NCBI RefSeq assembly: GCF_013394795.1
Contig: NZ_JABXYU010000004.1
Location: 62,001 to 126,000 of the forward strand
DNA length: 64,000 nt
Direction: 5' to 3'
DNA from: Leptotrichia sp. oral taxon 223
GTDB taxonomy: Bacteria > Fusobacteriota > Fusobacteriia > Fusobacteriales > Leptotrichiaceae
The position numbers and the translations under genes are program-made. Shown one piece after another: positions 45,463-55,516 of the stretch (position 1 is its first letter; the number at the start of each line of letters is the position of its first letter). The notes under the pieces were generated by a model. That model worked only from the letters and a program-made list of their open reading frames with translations, did not search any database and was not told where the DNA came from.

Positions 45463-47226
45463 ATGGAAAAATCGGCATTTTATCATAGGACTGAATCAGA
45501 ATATGCCTATCTTTATACAAAAGACGAAATTCACATTAGATTAAGGACAAAAAAGAACGATGTCGCTCAAGTGATACTGCATTATGGCGATACAGCCCTG
45601 TTTGACTTTACGCAGGACTATCAGTACCATATTCCAATGTCAATAATTACAAGTGATCTTTGTCATGACTACTGGCAAGCCAGTGTAAAAGTTGATTATC
45701 ATCGAATTTCATATTTATTTGAAATAACAGGGACAGATGGAGAAAACGTATTTTTTGGCGATATGGGAATTGCTGAAAATCAGCCGCATCAGTACAAAGA
45801 TGCTTCAAACAGCTTTAGAATTCCCTATTTACATGACTCTGACAGGGTAAAAGTACCTGAATGGGTGCGAGATACCGTTTGGTATCAAATATTTCCAGAG
45901 CGTTTTGCCAATGGAAAGCCTGAAATTTCTCCAATAAACAGTTTGGTCTGGGATACGGATATTTCGCCTAAACATGATGATTTTTTTGGTGGTGATTTGT
46001 ATGGGATACTCCAAAAGCTTGACTATTTAAAAGATTTAGGTATTACAGGACTTTATTTTTGCCCTGTATTTGAGGCTCCGAGCAATCATAAATACGACAC
46101 AATCAATTATTTTGAAATTGATAAGCATTTTGGAGATAAAAAAACTTTTAGAAAATTAGTTGAAGAAGCTCATAAACGAAAAATGAAAATTATGTTGGAC
46201 GCTGTTTTTAACCATATTGGCAACAATTCAAGTCAATGGCAGGATATAATAAAAAATGGGAAAAATTCCATTTACTGTGACTGGTTTCATATTCATAACT
46301 TTCCAGTCTATGCAAAAACAGAAAAATTCCCAAATATTCATCATTATTTAAACTACGACACGTTTAAATTCAGTCCTAAACTACCCAAGCTCAACACGTC
46401 CAATCCCGAAGTTCAACAATATCTACTTGATATTGCAACTTACTGGATAAGGGAATTTGATATTGATGCTTGGAGGTTAGACGTGGCAAATGAAATCGAT
46501 CATCAGTTCTGGAAAAAATTTCATAAAGCTGTAACGGCTATCAATCCAGACATTTATATATTAGGCGAAGTTTGGCATAATGCACATCCTTGGCTAAATG
46601 GTGATGAATTTCACGCTGTAACAAACTATCCGCTTGCAGCCAGTATTAAAAGCTATTTTTTAACAAAAACAATTTCAACAGAAGATTTTAAAAACCAGAT
46701 TAACAGCCAACTTATGTACTATCGTCAGCAAACTAATGAAGTTATGCTTAATATGCTTGATTCCCACGACACCGAGCGTATCCTTACCACAGCTAGAAAT
46801 AATCAAAATGCTGTAAAATCCGCACTAACATTTATGTACTTTCATTTAGGAACACCTTGTATCTATTACGGAACAGAAGTCGGCATGAAAGGTGGATCAG
46901 ATCCTGATTGCCGCCGAGTTATGCCTTGGGATGAAAATAAACAGGATTTAGAAATGAAAGATTTTATAAAAAAACTGATTGCTTTGAGAAAAAAATACAT
47001 AGACTGGATTATTTACGGAAAACAAAGTATTCAAATTCTTGAAAATAATATTTTACAAGTTACGATTTGTTACAATAATTCTAAAATTATTATAAATTAC
47101 AACAATACAGAAAATATAATTGAATTGCCAAAAACAGGAAAAATTCTTTTGACTAATGCTAAACAATTTTTAGATGACAATACTGTTTTTCTTGAACCTG
47201 ATACATTCATAGTAACATTACTTTAA
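45463..47226 (+). CDS. GH13 neopullulanase/maltogenic amylase-like hydrolase
   Basis: About 587 residues and no signal peptide. Residues 1-125 resemble the CBM34 N-domain of neopullulanases. The GH13 barrel then shows LDAVFNHIG, WRLDVANEID (nucleophile Asp), LGEVWHN (acid Glu) and MLDSHDTERIL (third Asp). It cleaves maltodextrins or cyclodextrins in the cytoplasm. The ATG at 45463 follows GGAGGG. It shares a transcript with the PfkB kinase and complements the maltodextrin importer encoded next door on the other strand. Confidence 0.93.
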   Translation: MEKSAFYHRTESEYAYLYTKDEIHIRLRTKKNDVAQVILHYGDTALFDFTQDYQYHIPMSIITSDLCHDYWQASVKVDYHRISYLFEITGTDGENVFFGDMGIAENQPHQYKDASNSFRIPYLHDSDRVKVPEWVRDTVWYQIFPERFANGKPEISPINSLVWDTDISPKHDDFFGGDLYGILQKLDYLKDLGITGLYFCPVFEAPSNHKYDTINYFEIDKHFGDKKTFRKLVEEAHKRKMKIMLDAVFNHIGNNSSQWQDIIKNGKNSIYCDWFHIHNFPVYAKTEKFPNIHHYLNYDTFKFSPKLPKLNTSNPEVQQYLLDIATYWIREFDIDAWRLDVANEIDHQFWKKFHKAVTAINPDIYILGEVWHNAHPWLNGDEFHAVTNYPLAASIKSYFLTKTISTEDFKNQINSQLMYYRQQTNEVMLNMLDSHDTERILTTARNNQNAVKSALTFMYFHLGTPCIYYGTEVGMKGGSDPDCRRVMPWDENKQDLEMKDFIKKLIALRKKYIDWIIYGKQSIQILENNILQVTICYNNSKIIINYNNTENIIELPKTGKILLTNAKQFLDDNTVFLEPDTFIVTLL

Positions 47227-47328
47227 ACCAAACTTAAAAGTTATGATTATGATTATTTAAATTCTAAATTTATCTCTGTCAGCTCAATATCAAAGAAATC
47301 CAAATATATACTTTAAATTTCAAAAATT

Positions 47329-47353
47329 TCCTCTTAGACTAGAGGATTTTTTT
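47329..47353 (+). terminator. Terminator of the kinase-amylase operon
   Basis: TCCTCT (47329-47334) pairs with AGAGGA (47341-47346), followed by seven T, about 100 bases after the GH13 stop. Confidence 0.85.
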
Positions 47354-47373
47354 ATTTACAAAAATTCAAATAC

Positions 47374-47420
47374 AAAAAAATAAAGACAGAATAAAAAAAC
47401 TGTTCTACTCCATCTTTATT
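47374..47420 (-). terminator. Terminator of the maltodextrin operon
   Basis: On the minus strand a 15-base stem (arms 47420-47406 and 47393-47379) pairs completely if three G-U pairs are counted, with a T-rich tail. A separate perfect 10-base inverted repeat (AAGCTCATAA 47461-47470, complement 47498-47507) lies directly after the stop of the last gene. Confidence 0.75.
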
Positions 47421-47510
47421 ATTATAATTTGTTTAATTTAGTTAATTAAAATATATGCTCAAGCTCATAAACCAGATTTAAATAAAATTGTTAAAACTTA
47501 TGAGCTTAAT

Positions 47511-49019
47511 TTAAATTGTACTTACTAAAACACTCGTCAATCCAGAAATTTTTATGTTTTTTCCATCTACATTTACATTTTTTTCTGTATTGGATAAATT
47601 ATGTAAAACAATTACCGATTTATTTTTATAAGTCCGTTTATATGCTAATATTTGGCTATCATTAACATTTACTATTTGTAAATCACCGTATTTCAAAGCT
47701 TCATTTCCATTTCTTAGAGCTATCCATTTTTTGTAATAATTATATAGTGAATCAGGATTTTTCTTTTGAACTTCCAAAGTAGGGGTATCTATATTGTTTT
47801 TTATTTCCTCCCATTTTGTCTGTCCATTTTCATTTCCCCACAAATAAGGTTCCCTTATCTCTTCATCAGGCTTGCTTCCCTTCATTCCCAATTCTTCTCC
47901 ATAATATATAAATGGATTTCCAGATAATGTCAATAATATTGAAGCCGCTAATTTTTGCTGCCTCAAATCAAGCAGGGTGTTAGCAATTCTATTTTGATCA
48001 TGATTTGTTAAAAATGGTGCATCAATGTAATTGGAAGCAACTTTTCCATAAGTTTCATATATTTTTGTTAATTTGTCAGAAAAAGTTGTAGCATCTTGAG
48101 AAATTATCGCTTCGGATATACCATTTTCCGATATTTCAAAATCAAAATTTGAATCAAAGGCTGCGTAATAAGGAGCAATCTTATTTGTATCATTCCAAAC
48201 TTCACCTACAATATAAATATTTGGATGCTCCTTTTCAAGACTGCTTCTAAATTCCTTCCACCAGTTTACGCTTTCCTTTTCCAAATCAACATTTTTAGGA
48301 TATTCTCCATCACCATATATATGATACGCTCCATCAATTCTATAGCCATCTATGTTAGTCTCATTAACCCAATAGTTTGCAATCTTTTTCACTTCTTCCC
48401 TGACTTGTCTATTGCTGTAATTCAAATCAGGCATTCCTTCCCAGAATATAGCATAATACATTTCCTCATTATTTAACTTATTCCAAGTTTTGTGATTCAT
48501 TGCATAAGAATTCAGGTTCAAAGACTGGTCATTGTTTTTTGTCACTCTGTAATATGACTTGTATTTGCTGTTTTTATTCTGGAGCACATCTTTAAACCAT
48601 GGATGTTCCTTGCTTGTATGGTTTACAGGCAAATCTAAAATTACTTTTATTCCTTTGCTATGTGCCTTTGAAACCAGATTTTTCAAATCTTCCTTTGTTC
48701 CGTATTCTGAATCGACAGTATAGTAGTCAGTTACGTCATATTTATGATAACTAGGCGACTTAAAGATAGGAGTAAGCCATATTCCCTGTATTCCTAATTC
48801 CTTTAATTCATCCAGTTTATCAGTTATTCCGTTAATATCTCCTATTTTGTCATTATTGCTGTCTGCATAAGATCTTACAAATATTTCATAATAAACTCCT
48901 GATTTTTCAATTTTACTTTTTTCAGTATTATTAAAGTCTTTTATATTTTTATTTTGACACGAAAAAAGGCTTAAAAATAATGCTGTTATTAATAAAATCC
49001 ATCCATTTACTTTTTTCAT
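47511..49019 (-). CDS. Lipoprotein GH13 alpha-glycosidase
   Basis: A 502-residue protein with a lipoprotein signal ending LFSC (Cys21), so it should act outside the inner membrane. The GH13 core has ILDLPVNHTS, DGYRIDGAYH (nucleophile Asp), IVGEVWND (acid Glu) and FLTNHDQNR (third Asp). This set fits alpha-amylase or oligo-alpha-glucosidase activity on maltodextrins. It ends the malEFG operon and probably trims incoming dextrins. Confidence 0.92.
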   Translation of the reverse strand: MKKVNGWILLITALFLSLFSCQNKNIKDFNNTEKSKIEKSGVYYEIFVRSYADSNNDKIGDINGITDKLDELKELGIQGIWLTPIFKSPSYHKYDVTDYYTVDSEYGTKEDLKNLVSKAHSKGIKVILDLPVNHTSKEHPWFKDVLQNKNSKYKSYYRVTKNNDQSLNLNSYAMNHKTWNKLNNEEMYYAIFWEGMPDLNYSNRQVREEVKKIANYWVNETNIDGYRIDGAYHIYGDGEYPKNVDLEKESVNWWKEFRSSLEKEHPNIYIVGEVWNDTNKIAPYYAAFDSNFDFEISENGISEAIISQDATTFSDKLTKIYETYGKVASNYIDAPFLTNHDQNRIANTLLDLRQQKLAASILLTLSGNPFIYYGEELGMKGSKPDEEIREPYLWGNENGQTKWEEIKNNIDTPTLEVQKKNPDSLYNYYKKWIALRNGNEALKYGDLQIVNVNDSQILAYKRTYKNKSVIVLHNLSNTEKNVNVDGKNIKISGLTSVLVSTI

Positions 49020-49053
49020 AGATTTAACTTCCTTTCATTCTGAAAGATCGAGA

Positions 49054-49893
49054 TTATCCTTTTGAAGCTCCAGCTGACAGTCCTGCCACTATATTTTTCT
49101 GAAGCAGTACAAATAGCAAAGTTATTGGTATCGCAACCAATATTGCTCCTGCCGCAAACAACGTATAATTACTGTTATTCACTCCTGAAATCCACTCAAA
49201 CAGTCCAACTGCCAATGTCTTCTTATGCGGACTTAAAAGTACCATTTTGGGAAATATAAAGTCAAACCAAGGTGCAGTAAAATTAATTAATGCAATAAAA
49301 ACTAATATCGGTTTTGCTACTGGCATAATTATTTGGAAAAATGTTCTTAAAGGCCCTGCTCCATCGACTCTTGCCGCTTCATCCAGACTCGCAGGTATTC
49401 CATCAAAATATCCTTTTGCAAGCCAAGAATTATAAGGAATTTGCCCTGCTATGTATATCACAAGAAGTCCCAGATAAGTATCAACTAGATTAAGTCTTTT
49501 TAAGAACGCATATATTGCAGTCATTGCTAAAAATGATGGAAACATTTGCAATATAAGGACTGTTACCATTGTCTGCTTTTTCCCTTTAAATTTATATCTC
49601 GAAAAGATATAAGCCGTTAACGTTGTTATAAATAGTGAAATTACCATATTTACTACTGCTATGAAAAGCGTATTTAGATACCATCTTGGATAATCTGTCT
49701 TAAACAGCTCTGCATAATGAGCAAATGTTATCTGTTTTGGAAAAATATCAGTTCCAAATATTGAAGTACCAGGTCTTAGCGACGCTCCTACAATCCATAT
49801 TACAGGAAATATTACAATAAGTGATATTATAACAAGCAATATATATATAAATACGGTCAGTATATCAAATTTTATTTTTTTTTCTTCTGCCAT
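49054..49893 (-). CDS. malG: Maltodextrin ABC transporter permease (MalG)
   Basis: A 279-residue permease with six spans and an EAA loop SLDEAARVDGAGPLRTFFQI-like stretch that docks on the ATPase. It forms the inner-membrane channel with MalF. The start is one base from the malF stop. The final residues ASKG resemble the MalG C-terminus that contacts the ATPase. Confidence 0.93.
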   Translation of the reverse strand: MAEEKKIKFDILTVFIYILLVIISLIVIFPVIWIVGASLRPGTSIFGTDIFPKQITFAHYAELFKTDYPRWYLNTLFIAVVNMVISLFITTLTAYIFSRYKFKGKKQTMVTVLILQMFPSFLAMTAIYAFLKRLNLVDTYLGLLVIYIAGQIPYNSWLAKGYFDGIPASLDEAARVDGAGPLRTFFQIIMPVAKPILVFIALINFTAPWFDFIFPKMVLLSPHKKTLAVGLFEWISGVNNSNYTLFAAGAILVAIPITLLFVLLQKNIVAGLSAGASKG

Positions 49894-49894
49894 T

Positions 49895-51178
49895 TTACAA
49901 CACCGCCTCCTGATTGAAAGTTTTAGATCTAGCCAATGTCAATAAAGATATACTTGCTACAAACAGGAATATGAATATAGTTACTGTTGCCGCTAAGCTG
50001 AACAAGTTATTATCCATTGTAAGTTTGTATATCCAAGACACCAATATATCAGTATGTCCTGCATATCTCAGGCTGGAATCTGCTGGAAGTCCATTTGTTA
50101 ACAGATAAATCGCTCCAAAATTGTTAAAGTTAAATGCAAAAGTTAATATCATTGTAGAACCTAATTGAAGCCATAACATCGGAAATGTTATATTTTTAAA
50201 TTTTTGCCATTCAGTAGCCCCGTCTATATCTGCCGCTTCATACAGTGAACTCGAAATATTAGTCAGTGCTCCTGATATTAATACCATGAAATATGGCGCT
50301 CCCAGCCAAGTATTTACCAGTATTGCAATTATTTTGGCCCCTGTCGGATCAGTTAAAAATGGAATATTTGTATGCAGCAAAGCATTTATAGGCCCTAATC
50401 CATTAAACATCAGTCTAAATACTAACAATGACACAAAAGCGGGCACTGCATAAGGAAGTATAAAAATTGCTCTCCAGAACCCTTTAAATTTTATTCTTCT
50501 GCTGTTAGTTATAAGTGCCAAAAGCAATCCTGCCGCAAAATTAAATATAGTAGTTAAAATGGCCCAGACTAGAGTCCATCCTGCAACTACAAAAAATGTT
50601 TTAGACAATTCCTTGTATCTTATAAGCCTTACAAAATTCTCAAATCCTATCCAGTCAAATAAATTTTTAGGCGGAAGATGATCCGGCCCCGAATAGTTTG
50701 TAAATGCTATTAGAACTGTCAAAAGCATTGGAAAGAATACAATGAAAATTGTTCCCAAAGCTCCAGGTGTCAAGAATGCCGGCATAAAAAATTCATCCAT
50801 TACATAATCTCTATATTTTTCACCTTTTGGCAAGCTGTTTCCTGCATCAATGAATTTCCCAAGTTTTTTTGCATCTTTTAAATTATATACATAAAAAATT
50901 ATAAATAAAATTAATATTATAAAAAACAAAGCACCATTTACCAAATAATCAAGCGAATTATCTCCAGCTGTAGTCTTAAATATAGTCCTTACTTCAGGTT
51001 TATCCCCCAGACTTATAAATTTATAAATTACATTGCTAAATAAGCCCGACAGAAGTATTACTCCCATTAATAAATGCATTACAATAAAAAGAATTCCCTT
51101 AACTATATGTCCAGCCAGAAGTTGTCCGGCTCCCGGTAAAAGTGCCGAAGCTATTAAAAATTTTTTTTCTTTATTCAT
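49895..51178 (-). CDS. malF: Maltodextrin ABC transporter permease (MalF)
   Basis: A 427-residue permease with an N-terminal extension containing two extra hydrophobic regions (GAGQLLAGHIVKGILFIV and a later span), then the standard transport domain with its EAA loop YEAADIDGATEWQKFKNI. It has a much smaller periplasmic P2 region than enteric MalF, as in Gram-positive-like homologues. It pairs with MalG. The 172-base gap after malE contains a strong hairpin. Confidence 0.92.
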   Translation of the reverse strand: MNKEKKFLIASALLPGAGQLLAGHIVKGILFIVMHLLMGVILLSGLFSNVIYKFISLGDKPEVRTIFKTTAGDNSLDYLVNGALFFIILILFIIFYVYNLKDAKKLGKFIDAGNSLPKGEKYRDYVMDEFFMPAFLTPGALGTIFIVFFPMLLTVLIAFTNYSGPDHLPPKNLFDWIGFENFVRLIRYKELSKTFFVVAGWTLVWAILTTIFNFAAGLLLALITNSRRIKFKGFWRAIFILPYAVPAFVSLLVFRLMFNGLGPINALLHTNIPFLTDPTGAKIIAILVNTWLGAPYFMVLISGALTNISSSLYEAADIDGATEWQKFKNITFPMLWLQLGSTMILTFAFNFNNFGAIYLLTNGLPADSSLRYAGHTDILVSWIYKLTMDNNLFSLAATVTIFIFLFVASISLLTLARSKTFNQEAVL

Positions 51179-51257
51179 CTCACTTCCACACTTTCCATAT
51201 TTATTTTATGTCTAAATATCTTAAAATCAGATAAAAAATTAAATAATAAATTATTTT

Positions 51258-51302
51258 AGCCAAACTACTTCTTATCTTAAAGTTCAAAAAAGCAGTTTGA
51301 CT
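51258..51302 (-). ncRNA. malE-malF intercistronic hairpin
   Basis: In minus-strand RNA the 16-base arms (51302-51287 and 51273-51258) pair at every position, including three G-U pairs, around a 13-base loop. In the opposite strand the same sites are C/A mismatches, so selection appears to act on the transcript. No T-run follows. It lies between malE and malF, where the E. coli operon carries its REP elements that protect the malE message. Confidence 0.7.
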
Positions 51303-51350
51303 ATGTATTGTTTATTAAATCTCTAACTAAAAAGTTCTTAATTAACTACT

Positions 51351-52607
51351 TTATTTTTTTGTTGCGGCAATTTGATCTTTAATTGCTTTTACAGCATTAT
51401 CAAGTGCAGCTTTTGGTTGCGCTTTTCCTGCCCAGGCATCTCCTAATGCAGCTCCCATAGGATCCCATACTGCTCCCATTTGAGGTACTGACGGCATTGG
51501 CTCAGCAACTGAAATTTGTGCTAAAAATGCTTTTGAAATATCATCTGTTGGTTCAAAAGATTTTAATGGCGGAATTTGCCCTGTCATTTCAAATCTTTTT
51601 TGAAGCATTTCCTTTGAAGATGCGAACTGCAGGAATAACACTGCCGCTTGCGGATACTTAGTAGTAGAATTGATTCCTAATATTCTTACACCTGAGAATG
51701 ATTTAGGTTTTTTCCCATTAATTGTAGGTAACGGAACTACACCATATTTCACTTTAGAATCTTTTAAATCACTTAAGAACCAAGGCCCATTTATTACCGC
51801 TGCAACTTTTCCTTCAGTAAACAATGCTTTTATAACATTTGCATTTACATCTTGAGCTTTATCAGCAGAAACTTCTTTTAATTTTAACATTGCTTCAAGT
51901 CCTTTTACAGCACCATCGTTATTAAGTCCCATATCATTGACATCTGTTCCATTTTTGAATACATAACCTCCATCAGCCGAAAGGAATGCATAAGAAAAAT
52001 AGAAATTAGCAGGTTCAAATAAAATTCCAAATTTTTGTGCACCTTTATTAGTTAATGGTTTTGTAGCTTCAACTAATTTTTCAAATGAATCAGGCGCTGT
52101 TGGCAATAAATCCTTATTATAGAACAGAGCATAAGTTTCCATTGCCAAAGGTATACCGTAATGTTTATTGTCCATTGCCTTAGATCCGCTTATAGCTCCT
52201 GGATAGAAATCCTGTTCCAATTTATTTACTAATTCTGGCACATCATCCAATGTAAATAACAGCCCTGCACTTGCAGCTGTTCCTATGTTATCATGCGGGA
52301 AAACTACTAAATCTGCCGCTCCGGAATCTGTTTTTCCTTCAGTTTGTAATTTTTTCACTACATCTGGCGCTTCTACATTTTCATAAGTTACTTTCACGTT
52401 ATATTTTTTCTCAAATTCCTGTGCCACATATTTTATCCAGTCCGCTTCTTTTCCTTTAGATTCCCAAACTTTTAAAGTAGCTCCGCTTTCCGGCTTTAAT
52501 TCTGACATTGCAGAACCTTGTCCACCTCCGTCTGTTTTTTCAGCTTCCTTTTTTCCGCAAGAGAATAGAATCATCATAGCGGAAATAATTAAAAATATCT
52601 TTTTCAT
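51351..52607 (-). CDS. malE: Maltodextrin-binding lipoprotein (MalE type)
   Basis: About 418 residues. Lipoprotein signal ending ILFSC (Cys17), a Gly-rich linker, then a type I sugar-binding protein with LKVWESKGKEADWI and VTYENVEAPDVVKKLQ near the front, and LVVFPHDNIG and AAVINGPWFLSDLK in the core. It captures maltodextrin for MalFG. The ATG at 52607 is well placed after GGAGGATAT; the open frame extends into lamB. Confidence 0.93.
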   Translation of the reverse strand: MKKIFLIISAMMILFSCGKKEAEKTDGGGQGSAMSELKPESGATLKVWESKGKEADWIKYVAQEFEKKYNVKVTYENVEAPDVVKKLQTEGKTDSGAADLVVFPHDNIGTAASAGLLFTLDDVPELVNKLEQDFYPGAISGSKAMDNKHYGIPLAMETYALFYNKDLLPTAPDSFEKLVEATKPLTNKGAQKFGILFEPANFYFSYAFLSADGGYVFKNGTDVNDMGLNNDGAVKGLEAMLKLKEVSADKAQDVNANVIKALFTEGKVAAVINGPWFLSDLKDSKVKYGVVPLPTINGKKPKSFSGVRILGINSTTKYPQAAVLFLQFASSKEMLQKRFEMTGQIPPLKSFEPTDDISKAFLAQISVAEPMPSVPQMGAVWDPMGAALGDAWAGKAQPKAALDNAVKAIKDQIAATKK

Positions 52608-52648
52608 TTTTATATCCTCCAATTTTATCTTCAAATTATGAAAGTTTG

Positions 52649-54025
52649 CTAGAACCAAACTTCTGTCTGAATTCCAAATAATACTCCTTTATTATGTTCC
52701 TTTCCATCTAAGTCTTTTCTTATCATCTTTTTATCCCCAAAACCGTGTCCGTAAGTTACAAATGCTCTGATTTCAGGACGTCCCCAGAAGTTTTCCGTAT
52801 CAAGTTTCAAAGTAGGCGCCACTGTTAATTTAAATAATCCACTGTCGTAGTCTGTATCTCCCTTACGAACTTTTACATAGTCTACTCCTGTTTCATATTG
52901 CATAGCAAAATGGCTTGTTATAGGGTTGCTGACTCTTACTCCTGCTGTTAGCCATTGCTGTCTTTGATCTTTAGTTCCCCAGAAGTTCTTGTCATATCTG
53001 TATCCTAATTCAGGCATAACTTGCCATCTGTCTGAAAGATTAGCTTGTCCATATGTGATTAAGTTTACAGATACGGCATCTTTTCGGCTATCTCCCCATG
53101 AAGTAGCAGTTCCCAGTCCGCTTGCAGAACCAAGTCCTACCCCACCTTGCAATACAATTTTAGAAAATCCATTATCTTTAAATCCATAGAATCCTGGCAA
53201 GCTATAACTAATTGCACCTTGTGTTCCCCATTCGGCTATGTCTTTGTCAGTAGAATCCGATCTCATTGTGTGTCCTGCCAGTTCAAATGCCCAAGGACCT
53301 ACTGAATATTTAGTATGAAGCGTGTATTCAGGGTGTTTTCCAGGATCTGTCGCTATTACAGCAACATCCGCTGTTCCTGAACCAAGTTTTATGTTTTGAA
53401 TCCCTGCTCCTGTTCCTGAGAAGTCTTTAATATAATAGTCATTTATATGAATGTCTTCTCTGTTATAGTATCTTTTTCCAGCCCAATATGTAACTCCACC
53501 ATTTGGTGTTATGTCAACATAAAATTGTCTAGTTTTAAATGAGTCATTTTCAGAACCTGGATCATTTGGATTTCCTGCAGTCCATGTTTTATAGTCATTT
53601 CCTGAACCTGATTTTGTTGAGAACATGTAGTGAACTGAACCTTGTGCCCCATTTATATCAAATTTTTTCACTAATTCCATTTCTGCGTATGTATCATCTT
53701 CATTACCAAGTCTATATTTTTTAGCAAATCCCTCATCCTGTACTTTAAATGTGCTTCCTTTTTCTCCTTGCTGATCTATAAGAAGTCCTGCTCTTCCATA
53801 ACCATGAAATTCAAATCCATCAGTTATGCTTGCCATGCTGAATGCTGGCGCAGGGGCTGGCGCTGGTGCAGGTGTTTGTTTTTCAGCTATTTGCTTTGTC
53901 AATTCTTCTTTAGTTTCTCTTAACTCTCTTTCAAGCCTTTCAACTCTTTCTTCAAGCGTTTCCGCATTCATAAAAGAACATGCCAGTAAGAATGCTGTCA
54001 ATGCTAAAAGTAATTTTTTTCTCAT
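52649..54025 (-). CDS. lamB: LamB/ScrY-type maltodextrin porin with N-terminal coiled coil
   Basis: About 458 residues. Signal peptide (cleavage near FMNA), then a coiled coil of about 25 residues (LEERVERLERELRETKEEL), an Ala/Pro linker (five AP repeats), then an 18-strand maltoporin-type barrel beginning FEFHGYGRAGLLI and ending in the outer-membrane signature VWF. It lets maltodextrins through the outer membrane. Two-thirds resembles LamB, but the coiled-coil and linker are more like ScrY. The ATG at 54025 follows GGAGGA. It lies just upstream of malE. Confidence 0.88.
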   Translation of the reverse strand: MRKKLLLALTAFLLACSFMNAETLEERVERLERELRETKEELTKQIAEKQTPAPAPAPAPAFSMASITDGFEFHGYGRAGLLIDQQGEKGSTFKVQDEGFAKKYRLGNEDDTYAEMELVKKFDINGAQGSVHYMFSTKSGSGNDYKTWTAGNPNDPGSENDSFKTRQFYVDITPNGGVTYWAGKRYYNREDIHINDYYIKDFSGTGAGIQNIKLGSGTADVAVIATDPGKHPEYTLHTKYSVGPWAFELAGHTMRSDSTDKDIAEWGTQGAISYSLPGFYGFKDNGFSKIVLQGGVGLGSASGLGTATSWGDSRKDAVSVNLITYGQANLSDRWQVMPELGYRYDKNFWGTKDQRQQWLTAGVRVSNPITSHFAMQYETGVDYVKVRKGDTDYDSGLFKLTVAPTLKLDTENFWGRPEIRAFVTYGHGFGDKKMIRKDLDGKEHNKGVLFGIQTEVWF

Positions 54026-54040
54026 AATAAAGTCCTCCAA

Positions 54041-54337
54041 ATATTTTTAATTTTTATCTATTAATTTTAAAGCTAATTTACAAAATAGATTATAGACTGC
54101 TGTGAGTTGTTAATTTTATAATTTATATTTGCCTATTTGTTAAAATTACTTATCGAAGTATAGTAACGTTTACCTTGCTTAAGATATTAAAATCCTGTTT
54201 CTTTTAGTAAATTAACTTTTTATTAACCATTTTTCTATTTTACTGCCTACTTAACTTCTTCAGAAATTCAATTATTTAAAGACTGAATGAAGCGACTACA
54301 ATCCCTAATTCGTTTAAATAATTATGTAGGCTGTATT
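54041..54337. other. Structured gap between msmX and lamB
   Basis: About 297 bases. Two nested complementary pairs are seen: TGCCTAC (54244-54250) with GTAGGC (54326-54331), and AATTATTTAAA (54270-54280) with TTTAAATAATT (54313-54323), perfect over 11 bases. There is a possible -10 (TATAAT, minus strand, 54094-54089). GTAACGTTTAC (54163-54173) is one base short of a LacI-family operator. No gene. Confidence 0.5.
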
Positions 54338-55438
54338 TTATAAGCTTATATTTTCTTCCGTCTGTGCATCAAATATATGTGCTTTTGAAGTATCGAACCT
54401 AAATATTTTTTTCGTTTTGCTGCTCTTAATTTGTGTGAAATTTGAATTTAATCTGCAAGTAAATTGGTGATCATTAAGTGAAAAATAAATATACTCTTCA
54501 TTTCCCATCTGTTCTACTACATTTATTTCCCCCTCTTTTGAAAAACTGTCTTCTGATTCAGAAACTGTTATATTTTCAGGCCGTATTCCGAATACAACTT
54601 TTTTTCCAACATGATTTTTCAATTTTTCAGCCTTTTCACTTGCAATTTCAATTTGCGTTCCACTCAGATCTATGTATATTTTTCCTTCTTTTTCCACTAG
54701 TTCACCATCTATAAGGTTCATAGTGGGAGAACCAATAAATCCAGCCACGAACTTATTGGCAGGATAGTGATACAGATTTAACGGCGTATCAACCTGCATT
54801 ATTCGCCCTGATTTTAATACTGTTATTCTGTCTCCCATGGTCATTGCTTCAACTTGATCGTGAGTAACATATATCATTGTTGTTTTCAGTTCCTTGTGAA
54901 GCTGTGCAATTCTTACACGCATCGAAACTCTCAACTTGGCATCAAGGTTTGATAAAGGCTCATCAAACAAGAATACTTCCGGCTCTCTTACAAGCGCCCT
55001 TCCAAGTGCAACTCTTTGTCTTTGCCCTCCTGACATTTCTTTAGGCTTTCTATCCAAAAGTTCTGTTATCTCAAGCTTTTCTGCTGCTTCTCGTACTCTT
55101 CTGTCAATTTCATCTTTTGGAGTTTTTTTCAATTTTAACCCAAATGCCATATTTTCATAAACTGTCATATGCGGATACAAGGCATAATTTTGGAACACCA
55201 TGGCTATTCCTCTGTCCTTTGGCGGAATGTCATTTACTAGCCTGTCACCTATGTATATTTCTCCGCCACTTATTTCTTCAAGCCCTGCCACCATTCTCAA
55301 CGTTGTTGATTTTGCACAGCCTGAGGGTCCTACAAATACCATAAATTCACCATCTTTTATGTCCAAGTCTATGCCGTGAACTGCTTTAAAGCCGTTTGGA
55401 TATTGTTTTTCAACTTTTTTTAATACCACTCTTGACAT
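54338..55438 (-). CDS. msmX: Sugar ABC transporter ATPase (MsmX/MalK/UgpC type)
   Basis: A 366-residue ATPase. Walker [10 protein letters not shown] (about 38-46), the signature MSGGQRQR, Walker [15 protein letters not shown], and a C-terminal TOBE region ([14 protein letters not shown]). It powers MalFG and perhaps other importers. Walker A has Ala where most have Gly (GCAKST, also common in MsmX/UgpC). It has its own strong promoter and stands first in the maltodextrin set. Confidence 0.93.
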   Translation of the reverse strand: MSRVVLKKVEKQYPNGFKAVHGIDLDIKDGEFMVFVGPSGCAKSTTLRMVAGLEEISGGEIYIGDRLVNDIPPKDRGIAMVFQNYALYPHMTVYENMAFGLKLKKTPKDEIDRRVREAAEKLEITELLDRKPKEMSGGQRQRVALGRALVREPEVFLFDEPLSNLDAKLRVSMRVRIAQLHKELKTTMIYVTHDQVEAMTMGDRITVLKSGRIMQVDTPLNLYHYPANKFVAGFIGSPTMNLIDGELVEKEGKIYIDLSGTQIEIASEKAEKLKNHVGKKVVFGIRPENITVSESEDSFSKEGEINVVEQMGNEEYIYFSLNDHQFTCRLNSNFTQIKSSKTKKIFRFDTSKAHIFDAQTEENISL

Positions 55439-55488
55439 TAATACTCCTCCTATTATTAAATAATACTTTTTTTATCCTTTACGTTCTA

Positions 55489-55516
55489 AGTATACCTTAA
55501 TTTTTTCCATTGTCAA
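55489..55516 (-). promoter_or_regulatory. Promoter of msmX
   Basis: Minus strand TTGACA (55516-55511) and TATACT (55494-55489), 16 bases apart, about 50 bases before the gene. Confidence 0.65.

Noticed and set aside
52608-52658. Extended malE start overlapping lamB
   Set aside because: The added residues are not signal-like, and the ATG at 52607 has a strong ribosome site.
54163-54173. LacI-family operator before lamB
   Set aside because: GTAACGTTTAC is one base short of the symmetrical site, and no regulator gene is near.
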